This document shows positions 26,928-35,165 of a stretch of 64,000 bases of DNA, one piece after another. Source of the stretch: Rhodovulum sulfidophilum DSM 1374. Lineage in GTDB: Bacteria; Pseudomonadota; Alphaproteobacteria; Rhodobacterales; Rhodobacteraceae. Position numbers and translations under genes: made by a program. The notes beneath the pieces are model-generated. The model was not told where the DNA came from. It saw nothing but the letters and a program-made list of their open reading frames with translations, and did not search any database. Numbering within the stretch: the stretch's first letter is position 1; each line of letters starts with the position of its first letter. The DNA lies in the NCBI RefSeq assembly GCF_001633165.1, contig NZ_CP015418.1, forward strand, positions 3,844,001 through 3,908,000, in the 5' to 3' direction.

Positions 26928-29900
26928 ATGAGCAAGATCGGCGAGGCGGAACGCAAGGCCCAGAACCGGGTCATCGACCTGCTGTGTGGGGGCACATCCG
27001 GCACACCGGGCGGCCTCGGCTGGCGCTACCTTGGTGACTGGCAAAAGCGCGAGGGCAACGCCAATATCGAGCCCTCCCTGCTGCGCCCGTGGCTTGAGGC
27101 ACGCGGCTATTCGCCCGAGGTCATCACCCAAGCCATCACCCGCCTTGAACGCGACGCGCGGATGGAAGGCACCAAGCTCTACGAGGCCAACCAGAGCTTC
27201 TACGACATGCTCCGCTACGGCGTGGCCATCGCCCCCGGCCCGGGCGAGGCCCCCGTTACCGTCCGCTTTGTCGACTGGGGCGATGCGGGGGCCAATGACC
27301 TCGGCGTGGCCGAAGAGGTCTCGATCAAGGGCCGCGACGCCAAGGCCTGGAACAAGCGGCCCGACCTGGTACTCTATGTCAACGGAATCGCGCTTGGCGT
27401 CGTGGAGCTGAAGAAATCCACCGTGGGCGTGGGGACCGGCATCCGTCAGACGCTCGACAACCAGCGGCCCGAGTTCATCCGGCATTTCTTCACCACGGTG
27501 CAGATCACCTTTGCTGGCAATGACAGCGAGGGTCTGCGTTATGCCCCGATCAAGACGCCGCAGCCCTATTGGCTGGCCTGGAAGGAAGACAGCGAGATCT
27601 CGGCCCGGCTCGACCGCGATGTGACCCAGATGATGGCGCCGGCGCGGTTCCTCGAACTGATCCACGACTTCACCCTGTTCGACGCCGGCATCAAGAAGAT
27701 CGCCCGCCCGAACCAATACTTCGCCGTGAAAGCGGCGCAGGAACGCGTCGGCTCGCGCGAGGGCGGTATCATCTGGCAGACCCAGGGCTCGGGAAAGAGC
27801 CTGATCATGGTGATGCTGGCCCGCTGGATCCGGGAAGCGTTCCCCGACGGCCGCATCCTGGTGGTCACCGACCGCAAGGAGCTGGATAGCCAGATCGAGG
27901 ACGTTTTCGGCAATACCGGCGACAAGGTGCGGCGCGCGCGATCTGGCAACGACCTGATGGCCGCACTCGCCGATCCGACGGATCGCATCATCTGCTCCCT
28001 CGTCCACAAGTTCGGCAAGAAGGAAGAGGGAGAACTGGAAAGCCTGATCTCCGACATCCAGAACGCGAACATCGGGGCGCCCAAGGGCGAGTTCTTCGTC
28101 TTCATCGACGAGGCACACCGCACCCAGTCCGGCAAGCTGGCCAAGGCGATGCGCAAGGTGCTGCCCAAGGCCATGTTCATCGGCTTTACCGGCACGCCCC
28201 TGCTGCGGTCGGACAAGGGGACTTCGCTCGAAACCTTCGGCCCCTACATCGGCAAGCCCTACCGTTTTGATGAGGCGGTCGAGGACGGTGTGGTGCTGGA
28301 CCTGCGCTATGAAGCCCGCGACATCGACCAGAGGATCAGTGCGCCGGACAAGATCGACGCCTGGTTCGAGGCCAAGACGAAGGGGCTGACCCCGATCGCA
28401 AAGGCGACGCTCAAGCAACGATGGGGAACGCTTCAACGTGTGCTGTCGAGCCGTGACCGGCTGGAGCAGATCGCCAACGACATCATCTTGGATATGGAGA
28501 TGAAGCCACGCCTGAATGCGGGCATGGGGAACGCCATGCTCGTGGCGGGCTCCATCCCCGAGGCGTGCGAGCTCTTCGAGATTTTCCGGAAGTCCGGGTC
28601 AATCCTGGCCGACAAGTGCGCGATCGTGACGTCCTACAAACGCGCCGCCCCGGAAATTACCGGTGAAGAAACCGGCATGGGCGAGACCGAGAAGCAGCGC
28701 GTCCACCGGGTCTATACCGATCTCTTGGGTGATACGTCTGAGGAAGAATACGAAGAAGGGGCCCTGCGGCTGTTCAAGAAAGAGCCGGGGCGGATGAAGC
28801 TGCTGATCGTCGTGAGCCGGCTCTTGACCGGCTTCGATGCGCCGACGGCCACTTACATCTACATCGACAAGCAGATGCGGGATCATGGGCTGTTCCAAGC
28901 GATCTGCCGGGTGAACCGCCTGGACGGTGACGATAAGGACTTCGGCTACATCGTAGACTATAAGGATCTGTTCCGAAACATCGAGAGCGCGGTGGATGAC
29001 TATACGTCCGAGGCGTTCGATGCCTTCGACAAGGAGGATGTCGAGGGCCTGATCACGGACCGTGCCGAGCAGGCCGACACGGATCTGCGGACAGCGCGCG
29101 ATGCCTGGCTCGGGCTTCTGGATGCCGTTGAACAGCCCAAGGGGGACGATGAGCTCTTCGCCTATTTCTCGAGCCCCGGGGGGATTGAAAGCGATCCGGA
29201 CGCGGAAGAGAAGGCTCGCCGCCGCCAAGCGCTTTACAAGTTGGCTGGGCGGTATGCGCGCGCCTACACGAACGTCGCCGCCGAGCCGGACGGATCAGAC
29301 TTCAACGAGCTGGAACTGGGGGAAATGCGCAAGGAGGTCGAACATGCCATCGGCGTCCGCGATGCCGTGCGGCTCCACAGCGGCGATGCCGTTGACATGA
29401 AGCTCTACGAGCCGGCCATGCGCCACCTGATCGACAATTACATCCGGGCCGACGACTCTCAGGTCATCTCTCACCTGGATGACATCAGCCTTATTGACCT
29501 GGTCGAGAGCAAGGGCGCCCAAGCCGAGGATGATCTTCCGGCGCTATCCAAGCGGAAGCGTGAGAATGTCGCCGAGGCGATCGAGAACAACGTCAGGAAG
29601 CTGATCATCGACGAAACCCCCGTGAACCCCAAGTTCTACGAGAAGATGTCGGAGCTGCTGACTGACCTGGTGGCGCAGCGCCGGAGCGGCGCGATCGAGT
29701 ATGCCGAGTATTTGGAGAAGATCGCGGAACTGGTAAGGGCCGCGAAATCCGGGCATGGCAATACCTATCCTGAGAGCATGAAATCGCCCGGGCAAAAGGC
29801 GTTGTTCGACAACCTCGGACAAGATGAGGCCCTCGCGCGCCGGGTCGACGAGGCTGTACGAGCGACTGCCCCCCACGGGTGGCGCGGTCATACGATGAAA

Positions 29901-29996
29901 GAAAAGAAAGTCAAACGCTGCCTGGAAGCTGAGATTTCGGATCCCGACACTGTCGAAACGCTGCTGCAGATACTGAAGAACCATGGTGAATACTGA
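26928..29996 (+). CDS. hsdR: Type I restriction endonuclease and translocase subunit
   Basis: A 1022-residue R subunit. The N-terminal PD-(D/E)XK nuclease is seen in RPDLVLYVNG followed by VVELKKS (Asp146, Glu160, Lys162). The superfamily 2 translocase follows, with Walker A QTQGSGKSL (about 284-292), DEAH at 394-397, and GFTGTPLL (motif III), while LLIVVSRLLTGFDAP and QAICRVNRLDG are motifs V and VI. The helical C-terminus, for docking to HsdM, ends the protein. All catalytic residues seem intact, so the system should restrict. The next gene overlaps its end by 14 bp. Confidence 0.96.
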   Translation: MSKIGEAERKAQNRVIDLLCGGTSGTPGGLGWRYLGDWQKREGNANIEPSLLRPWLEARGYSPEVITQAITRLERDARMEGTKLYEANQSFYDMLRYGVAIAPGPGEAPVTVRFVDWGDAGANDLGVAEEVSIKGRDAKAWNKRPDLVLYVNGIALGVVELKKSTVGVGTGIRQTLDNQRPEFIRHFFTTVQITFAGNDSEGLRYAPIKTPQPYWLAWKEDSEISARLDRDVTQMMAPARFLELIHDFTLFDAGIKKIARPNQYFAVKAAQERVGSREGGIIWQTQGSGKSLIMVMLARWIREAFPDGRILVVTDRKELDSQIEDVFGNTGDKVRRARSGNDLMAALADPTDRIICSLVHKFGKKEEGELESLISDIQNANIGAPKGEFFVFIDEAHRTQSGKLAKAMRKVLPKAMFIGFTGTPLLRSDKGTSLETFGPYIGKPYRFDEAVEDGVVLDLRYEARDIDQRISAPDKIDAWFEAKTKGLTPIAKATLKQRWGTLQRVLSSRDRLEQIANDIILDMEMKPRLNAGMGNAMLVAGSIPEACELFEIFRKSGSILADKCAIVTSYKRAAPEITGEETGMGETEKQRVHRVYTDLLGDTSEEEYEEGALRLFKKEPGRMKLLIVVSRLLTGFDAPTATYIYIDKQMRDHGLFQAICRVNRLDGDDKDFGYIVDYKDLFRNIESAVDDYTSEAFDAFDKEDVEGLITDRAEQADTDLRTARDAWLGLLDAVEQPKGDDELFAYFSSPGGIESDPDAEEKARRRQALYKLAGRYARAYTNVAAEPDGSDFNELELGEMRKEVEHAIGVRDAVRLHSGDAVDMKLYEPAMRHLIDNYIRADDSQVISHLDDISLIDLVESKGAQAEDDLPALSKRKRENVAEAIENNVRKLIIDETPVNPKFYEKMSELLTDLVAQRRSGAIEYAEYLEKIAELVRAAKSGHGNTYPESMKSPGQKALFDNLGQDEALARRVDEAVRATAPHGWRGHTMKEKKVKRCLEAEISDPDTVETLLQILKNHGEY

Positions 29997-30723
29997 ACAC
30001 CACATCATCGGAGGGACGCCGGTCGAGGTCCGCTGGAAGGCGATCAAGAACCTCCATGTCGGTGTCTATCCGCCTGATGGCCAGGTCAGAGTCGCCGCCC
30101 CGCTGAGCGTCAGTCTCGATGCCGTCAAGCTGGCTGTACTCACGAGAATGGATTGGGTTCGCCGCAAACAGGCCCGTTTCCTCGCTCAGGAGCGCCAGAC
30201 TCGCCGGCAGTACGTCTCCGGCGAGACGCACTTCGTTTTCGGCCGGCCTCTTCGACTGGATGTGATCCACTGGGACAAGAAGGTCCACCGGATCGAACTC
30301 ATCGGCAGTGACCGGCTCCGCTATTCGGTGCCGGCAGACACAACGCCTGCAGTACGCAGGCGTTGTGTGGAGAATTGGTACAAGGCTCGCCTAAGGGAGC
30401 ACGTGGCTCCACGGCTCGAGCATTGGTCATCGCACTTAGGCGTTGCCACCGAAGCTTGGGGCATCCGGCCAATGAAAACGAAATGGGGGAGCTGCAATCC
30501 GGACAAGAAGATCGTCTGGCTCAACCTCGAGCTCGCGAAGAAACCCGTTCGGGCGATTGAGTACGTACTGCTGCATGAGCTCGCCCACCTGATATCGCCG
30601 CGCCATGATGAGCGTTTCATCAAGGTCCTTGACGACAATATGCCGAAGTGGCGCAGCATACGCGACGAGCTAAATCAGTATCCGCTTGCCGCGTGGGAAG
30701 ATCTGCAGACTTTGGCTCGGTGA
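29983..30723 (+). CDS. YgjP-like zinc metallopeptidase in the hsd operon
   Basis: A 246-residue YgjP/SprT-like protein (DUF45). The C-terminal part has KTKWGSCNPDKKIVWLN followed by LHELAHLISPRHDERF, giving the metal site His198-Glu199-x2-His202 and His208. The start (ATG 29983) lies inside the end of hsdR, so translation is almost certainly coupled. Genes of this family are often found directly after hsdR in type I R-M operons, but what they cleave is unknown; restriction control by proteolysis is one idea. It is only distantly similar to the first YgjP-like protein in this window. Confidence 0.88.
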   Translation: MVNTEHHIIGGTPVEVRWKAIKNLHVGVYPPDGQVRVAAPLSVSLDAVKLAVLTRMDWVRRKQARFLAQERQTRRQYVSGETHFVFGRPLRLDVIHWDKKVHRIELIGSDRLRYSVPADTTPAVRRRCVENWYKARLREHVAPRLEHWSSHLGVATEAWGIRPMKTKWGSCNPDKKIVWLNLELAKKPVRAIEYVLLHELAHLISPRHDERFIKVLDDNMPKWRSIRDELNQYPLAAWEDLQTLAR

Positions 30724-30913
30724 CGTCGTCGCTCGACCTGTCGGTTGCGCGCGATTTTTCCAGGGCCTGCCGCCGCAGCTCCATTCCCCGTTCCACAAAT
30801 CGCCGAACACGTTCCGGATCTGGTTCGACATCTCGTATCGAAGAGCGGTAGGCGATGGTGACCCGGATGGCGCCAACGATGCATGCGCCGATACCAAACA
30901 CGTCGAAGATGAT
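30620..30913 (-). pseudogene. Possible C-terminal remnant of a membrane protein cut by an IS
   Basis: On the minus strand, reading away from the IS3 element, a frame encodes EIIFDVFGIGACIVGAIRVTI (hydrophobic) then a charged tail VERGMELRRQALEKSRA and runs to a stop at 30620 inside the metallopeptidase gene. It looks like the tail of a membrane protein whose 5' part was removed. The last 35 residues are probably only a shadow of the overlapping gene. No matching 5' part is found on the other side of the IS, so the assignment is tentative. Confidence 0.3.
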
Positions 30914-30982
30914 CTCTGACCTGCCCCCCGCGAGATCCCTCAGTCTGATGTAGAGTCTGCTCAACCGCGAAGGAGCAGACGA

Positions 30983-31246
30983 ATGAGGAAGAGCCGTTTC
31001 ACCGAGGCGCAGATAATCGGGATGATCAAGGAGCAGGAGGCCGGGATGCCGACGGCGGAGGTGTGCCGCAGGCATGGTCTCAGCCCAGCGACGTTCTACA
31101 AGCTGAAGTCCAAGTATGGTGGCATGGAGGTTTCCGAGGCCGCCAGGTTGAAGGCGCTGGAAGACGAGAACGCCAAGCTCAAGCGCCTGCTGGCCGACAC
31201 CATGCTCGACAATGTCGTTCTGAAGGATCTGCTGGGAAAGAACTGA
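30983..31246 (+). CDS. IS3-family transposase OrfA
   Basis: The 88-residue OrfA starts [19 protein letters not shown], has a helix-turn-helix ([23 protein letters not shown]) with key residues CRRHGLS and [11 protein letters not shown], and a leucine-zipper helix ([18 protein letters not shown]). It binds the IS ends and, by frameshifting, becomes the N-terminus of the OrfAB transposase. It ends LLGKN at the slippery heptamer. Confidence 0.93.
   Translation: MRKSRFTEAQIIGMIKEQEAGMPTAEVCRRHGLSPATFYKLKSKYGGMEVSEAARLKALEDENAKLKRLLADTMLDNVVLKDLLGKN
31234..31240 (+). promoter_or_regulatory. Programmed -1 frameshift heptamer
   Basis: G GGA AAG, in the orfA frame, is an exact X XXY YYZ slippery heptamer two codons before the orfA stop. 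A -1 slip here joins orfA to the orfB frame ([11 protein letters not shown]). Confidence 0.7.
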
Positions 31247-31251
31247 CGACA

Positions 31252-32142
31252 TTGACCAGGCGGCGAGAGGCGGCGCTCAGGGCAATGCGGGATCATGATA
31301 TCTCGCAGCGCCGGGCCTGCCAGCTTGTCGGTGTCGATCCCAAGACGGTCCGGCGCACACGCCCGCCGGACTGCCCCGAGCTCCGTGAGGAAATGAAGGA
31401 GATCGCCGGGAAGCGGCGCCGGTTCGGTTATCGCCGGATCGGTATCCTTCTCGAGCGCAAGGGCATGCTCATGAACCACAAGAAGCTTTATCGGCTCTAC
31501 CGGGAGGAAGGGCTGTCGGTGAAGCGACGACGCGGGCGCAAGCGGGCCCGTGGGTCACGCACGCCGATGCCGGGAGCGGCACATCCCAATGCCCGTTGGT
31601 CGCTCGACGTCCTGGCGGACAGCTTCGGTGCCTCGCGCAAGTTCCGCATTCTGGCGGTGATCGACGATTGCTGCCGGGAGAACCTCTGCCTGACCGCCGA
31701 CACCAGCATCTCGGGCGCTCGTGTGGCCCGCGAGTTGGATGCGCTGGTGCGGATGTACGGAAAGCCCGCTTGCATTGTCAGTGACAACGGCACCGAGTTC
31801 ACCAGCCGCGCCATCCTGAAGTGGGCCGACACGAACGGAGTGCCCTGGCATTACATCGACCCGGGCAAGCCGCAGCAGAACGCCTTCATCGAGTCGTTCA
31901 ATGGCAGCTTGCGCGACGAGCTCCTGAATGAGGAGATCTTCGACACCCTCGACGACGCCCGGCGCAAGCTGGCGCTCTGGCGCTACGATTACAACGCTAT
32001 CAGGCCGCACTCGTCTCTGGGAACCCAGACGCCGCTCGAAGCGCGCCGGACGCTTGAGCAATTTGAGGGCTCCGCGCCCGGCGCGCTTGCCCAGAAAGAC
32101 CGCCCAGACTACCAATCTCAAACCCGCAGACTCTCGTTATGA
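31252..32142 (+). CDS. IS3-family transposase OrfB (DDE integrase core)
   Basis: The catalytic half of the transposase, normally made as an OrfAB fusion by -1 frameshifting. It has the HTH_21 region ([35 protein letters not shown]) and the rve core with [10 protein letters not shown] (first Asp), [10 protein letters not shown] (second Asp) and [20 protein letters not shown] (catalytic Glu), ending near [14 protein letters not shown]. The frame extends upstream into orfA; TTG 31252 is only a nominal start. Confidence 0.92.
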   Translation: MTRRREAALRAMRDHDISQRRACQLVGVDPKTVRRTRPPDCPELREEMKEIAGKRRRFGYRRIGILLERKGMLMNHKKLYRLYREEGLSVKRRRGRKRARGSRTPMPGAAHPNARWSLDVLADSFGASRKFRILAVIDDCCRENLCLTADTSISGARVARELDALVRMYGKPACIVSDNGTEFTSRAILKWADTNGVPWHYIDPGKPQQNAFIESFNGSLRDELLNEEIFDTLDDARRKLALWRYDYNAIRPHSSLGTQTPLEARRTLEQFEGSAPGALAQKDRPDYQSQTRRLSL

Positions 32143-32223
32143 ACAAGGGACCCAAGGGGGGCAGGTCATCTCGAATTCAGTCACGAGGCCGCCTCCCTTG
32201 TGTGACGAGCTCGTGACATCGGT

Positions 32224-33312
32224 TTAATGCAGCGTGGGGTGACATTCGAGATCGGCTGCCCTCTGCAGCACCCGTGCCGCAGTTCTCAGACTCGGTTGGC
32301 TTGCCTGGCCCGCACGCTTGAAAGCTTCGACCGCGGCGTCCAAGGCCACGTCGCTGGTGCCTTGCCTACGCCCTTCGCGCCAGATGAACATCACCAGTTC
32401 GTCAGTCGTCAACGCTCGTAGGGCTATAGGTGGGCATCTGCTCAAGAGCGGCTCGGGCAACGCGTGGTAGTTGTTGGATGTCAGGACCCAGATGACCCAA
32501 CTCATATCGAACTTAACCTGATAGAATGGGCAACTCCAGCTTCTTGCGGTCATGGGCTCCAGCAGGGGTAGCAGCGCCTCCGACAGTCCGAACGCGCGGC
32601 CTGACATGGACTTTGCAGTCCCCGATTTCTCGACCTCATCAACGACCATGACCGGATTGCCGACATGCTCCATAAGCATCGTGGAAATGAGACGCCCTGG
32701 GCCCGCGCTTCCCCATCCACGCTGAGACCCGACGACACCGAATGAGGCATTCTCATTGGTTGCCTCGATGACGGTTGTGGGGACGGTCAAGAGCCGACCA
32801 AGGCGCCGCGCCCAAAAGCTCTTGCCGATCCCAGGAGGGCCATCGAGTAGGATGGGCGGCAGGCGAAGACCTATGGAGCCTTCTCTCACCGACCTGCGCA
32901 TGGCCCTCCAGACTTGTTCGGTCGCGGGTCCCATCCAGGGCATTTCATCGTGAAGGGCCGCCGCGATTTCATCCGCTTGGTGTTCGGCCTTCACCGTCGC
33001 AAGCCGAACGCCGCCCGCCAAGGCAGTCAATCGCTCGCGTTCGTCCCTCTGCAAATGGCCCATCCCTGACGCTTCTTGGCGGCGTATAATAAGCTTCTTG
33101 ACGCGCTTCTGAATCCTGCTCCTGTCGAGATGGGTTATCCTCACCTCATGCAATTCTTGATTGTCGACTCCAAGCAGCTCGACTTCATGCGCCGGCTGGC
33201 CGACCAGGCCACTTCGCAATAGCCGTAGGTGCTTGGTGAAGCGCTTTTCAAGGTAATCGGCCGTCTGCTCGGCGGGGAAGAACTTGGCTTGAATGAACGG
33301 GATCGTCGCCAT
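32224..33312 (-). CDS. AAA+ ATPase directly after IS66 tnpB
   Basis: A 362-residue AAA+ ATPase. Walker A is LLDGPPGIGKSFWARRL, Walker B is VMVVDEVEKSG, sensor 1 is WVLTSNNY and an arginine finger/sensor 2 region (LLSRCPPIALRALT) follows; the arrangement is Lon-like without a protease domain. The start (ATG 33312, MATIPFIQAKFF) lies one base after the tnpB stop, so the two are read together. In a standard IS66 the third gene is tnpC; here the ATPase occupies that place. It may be a passenger or a helper of a variant IS66, or the fused remains of an insertion next to an unrelated gene. Confidence 0.75.
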   Translation of the reverse strand: MATIPFIQAKFFPAEQTADYLEKRFTKHLRLLRSGLVGQPAHEVELLGVDNQELHEVRITHLDRSRIQKRVKKLIIRRQEASGMGHLQRDERERLTALAGGVRLATVKAEHQADEIAAALHDEMPWMGPATEQVWRAMRRSVREGSIGLRLPPILLDGPPGIGKSFWARRLGRLLTVPTTVIEATNENASFGVVGSQRGWGSAGPGRLISTMLMEHVGNPVMVVDEVEKSGTAKSMSGRAFGLSEALLPLLEPMTARSWSCPFYQVKFDMSWVIWVLTSNNYHALPEPLLSRCPPIALRALTTDELVMFIWREGRRQGTSDVALDAAVEAFKRAGQASQPSLRTAARVLQRAADLECHPTLH

Positions 33313-33313
33313 C

Positions 33314-33694
33314 TCACTCGACCTCCACACTTGATTTGTTGAAAATGGAGGGGTGGTGATAGGCGGCCGAAACGACGCGGCGCCAATCGATCCCTTCAAA
33401 GAGAGCTTCAAACTGCGCCTTGGTCAGGGTCATCGTTCCGTCAGAAAGTTTGGGCCATACAAAGCCTGCGCCTTCGATACGCTTGTAGATCAGCACGAGG
33501 CCGGTGCCGTCCCACATCAGGACCTTGATCTTGTCACGACCCTTCGAGCGGAAGACGAAGAATGCACCGGAGAAGGGATCGAGTTCGAAATTGGTCATGA
33601 CGTAATTGACCAAGCCATCCATCCCCTTCCGGAAGTCGACAGGTTGAGTGGCCAGATAGATACGATAGCTGCTGGACGGCGCGATCACTGACAC
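33314..33694 (-). CDS. tnpB: IS66 accessory protein TnpB
   Basis: A 126-residue IS66 Orf2-like protein with the family blocks RIYLATQPVDFRKGMDGL, FVFRSKGRDKIKVLMWDGTG and LIYKRIEGAGFVWP. TnpB is required with TnpA and TnpC for IS66 transposition, but its biochemical role is unclear. It overlaps the tnpA end by 10 bp. No tnpC of this subgroup follows. Confidence 0.92.
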   Translation of the reverse strand: MSVIAPSSSYRIYLATQPVDFRKGMDGLVNYVMTNFELDPFSGAFFVFRSKGRDKIKVLMWDGTGLVLIYKRIEGAGFVWPKLSDGTMTLTKAQFEALFEGIDWRRVVSAAYHHPSIFNKSSVEVE

Positions 33695-34089
33695 TGCCCC
33701 GCAACACGGATCAGCTTTTGAAGGTCTGCTTCGTCGATGGACAAAGGAAACTGGAGGCAGATCCCGCCCACATACAGATGAGCGGAGCCGGCTGAGCCAT
33801 TACCTGCAGCGGTCGTTTGGGGCGCCGCCGGCGCGAAAGCCGGTTCGACTGATATCTGCGCGAAGGCTGGCCCATCGATGGAGATCTTTTCGCCTCGCTC
33901 CCGCCGATCAGCGACCCACCACTTTCTCACCAGGCATTCGTGGGCATCCAGCTCGGCGGCAACATCTCCAGGTGACATGCCATCTTCCCGAAGGCGCCTG
34001 GTCGCCTCGAGTTTGAGCTCGCTCGGCCAAATCCTTTTGCCCGACGGGGAGGTCCGGATCTTGAACCCCCAGACTTCACGTTCCGCCAT
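33685..34089 (-). CDS. tnpA: IS66 accessory protein TnpA
   Basis: A 134-residue IS66 TnpA with a helix-turn-helix (ATRRLREDGMSPGDVAAELDAHECLVRKWW), key residues GMSPGDVAAEL and VRKWW. The C-terminal GGICLQFPLSIDEADLQKLIRV block is typical of the IS66 TnpA family. The IS end with an IS66-type inverted repeat lies 70 bp upstream of its ATG. Confidence 0.9.
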   Translation of the reverse strand: MAEREVWGFKIRTSPSGKRIWPSELKLEATRRLREDGMSPGDVAAELDAHECLVRKWWVADRRERGEKISIDGPAFAQISVEPAFAPAAPQTTAAGNGSAGSAHLYVGGICLQFPLSIDEADLQKLIRVAGQCQ

Positions 34090-34157
34090 AGTCGCCTCCG
34101 ATCGTAGTTCGGATGCAGACTAGCGGACGAGAGGTGGTCAGGTTTAGAGGGCAATCA

Positions 34158-34180
34158 GGGGGTCAGATGCAACGCTTACA
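34158..34180 (-). repeat. IS66-type terminal inverted repeat (upstream end)
   Basis: Read on the minus strand this is TGTAAGCGTTGCATCTGACC followed by CCC, which matches the GTAAGCG...TGACCCC pattern of IS66-family ends. It marks the 5' border of the tnpA-tnpB element. The matching far end could not be found on the other side. Confidence 0.65.
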
Positions 34181-34389
34181 TTGGAATCTGGAGCCTCGAG
34201 ACCTGGTTCAATCTTTACTACGAACTTGGGGCAACGGCTCAGCTTCGCTGCCGCAATACGGGGCAGTCACCTTCCTATGACCAGCCCTACAGGGTCATCC
34301 CGAGCCTTGATCCCTATCTTGCAGCCCTTCCACCGGCCGGATGCACATTCGCGGAAACCGGCTTCGACCCGACGAGACTATTGCCATGA
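34181..34389 (+). pseudogene. C-terminal remnant of an unknown gene cut by IS66
   Basis: Immediately beyond the IS66 end a plus-strand frame encodes about 68 residues (SLETWFNLYYELGATAQ, then DQPYRVIPSLDPYLAALPP and ETGFDPTRLLP) and stops at 34389, where an ATGA overlap starts a 38-residue frame (MTQPRPSLANAILSEGG, to 34502). It looks like the end of a real protein whose start was lost at the insertion. No family is recognised. Confidence 0.35.
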
Positions 34390-34483
34390 CACAACCGCGC
34401 CCTTCACTGGCTAATGCCATTCTCAGCGAAGGCGGGCAAAGCCTACCGGACTTGTGGCGCATCCTGCATTCGAACACGGATCT

Positions 34484-34750
34484 GTGGGTTCGGTTCTCGT
34501 GAATGCAGGTGTGATCGGCATTGGTGCGACCCTGGTGATGGACATGGTGGCACTGACCCTGAAACGCGATTTCGGCATCCGCCCGCTCGACTATGCGCTG
34601 GTCGGAAGGTGGGCGATCCACGCTTGCCGAGGACAAGCGGTGCATCGACCGATCACGGCAACTCCGCCCGTCGCGTATGAGGCGATGGTCGGATGGGGGC
34701 TGCACTACCTGATCGGCGTCATGTTCGCGGTCGTCTTCGGTCAAGAACTG
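34484..34750 (+). pseudogene. DUF2938-type membrane protein, truncated
   Basis: The frame gives VNAGVIGIGATLVMDMVAL, RDFGIRPLDYALVGRWAIH and ATPPVAYEAMVGWGLHYLIGV, the order of the first three conserved blocks of DUF2938 family inner-membrane proteins. After VFGQELAR the similarity ends and an IS5 remnant on the other strand begins. About half the expected 160-residue protein remains. Confidence 0.5.
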
Positions 34751-34815
34751 GCTCGCCAGCTTGTGCGACGACCGCGGCAACCCGGTCTCTCCCTCGATCA
34801 ATGCCAGCGGCACGC

Positions 34816-35160
34816 TCAAGGGCTATCTTTCAATGCTTCTCTGAACCAGTGCGCGTCATACCCCCTATCCGCAAGCATCCAATCAGCTTTCGGGAGATGT
34901 GCCAGAAGAGCCGCCGCGCCCTTGCAATCGCTAACCTGTCCCGCCGACATGGAGAACTGGATCGGGCGCCCCTTCGCATCGGTGCCGGCGTGCAGCTTGG
35001 TGGTCATACCACCTTTGGTTCACCCGATCTGGCGCCCGCGCCCCCTTTTCCACCCCAAGGTTCGATGCCGTGCGGTGCGCCTTCAAATACGTCGCGTCGA
35101 TCATGATCGTCTTTTGCTCGGCGCTCCCGACGGCTTTAGCGCCCAGTCCGGGGGCGGGGG
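34816..35160 (-). pseudogene. IS5-family transposase remnant
   Basis: The minus strand encodes KTIMIDATYLKAHRTASNLG then, after a frame change and an in-frame stop, MTTKLHAGTDAKGRPIQ and MLADRGYDAHWFREALKD. These are the central DDE blocks (first and second Asp) of an IS5 transposase of the same kind as the remnant near 60 kb. Both ends of the element are missing. It directly abuts the end of the ABC-importer ATPase gene, which is not damaged. Confidence 0.8.
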
Positions 35161-35165
35161 CAAGG

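Larger units (their letters stand above)
30917..32168 (+). mobile_element. Complete IS3-family insertion sequence with target duplication
   Basis: The 1252-bp element is bounded by inverted ends: TGACCTGCCCCCC at 30917 and the reverse complement of the same 13 bases ending at 32168. It is flanked by a 4-bp direct repeat TCTC (30913-30916 and 32169-32172), the size typical of the IS407-type subgroup. It contains orfA and orfB in overlapping frames with a slippery site. All parts needed for transposition seem intact. Confidence 0.9.

Noticed and set aside
26643..28436. Minus-strand open frame opposite hsdS and hsdR
   Set aside because: The plus-strand genes are complete with all motifs; the opposite frame is compositional.
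31063..31251. Independent start of the 359-codon orfB frame at 31063
   Set aside because: The first 60 codons overlap orfA in another frame and are not protein-like; the frame is entered by -1 slippage at 31234-31240.
30724..34180. A composite transposon between the IS3 element and the IS66 end
   Set aside because: The two elements belong to different families and the IS3 copy has its own target duplication, so they moved independently.
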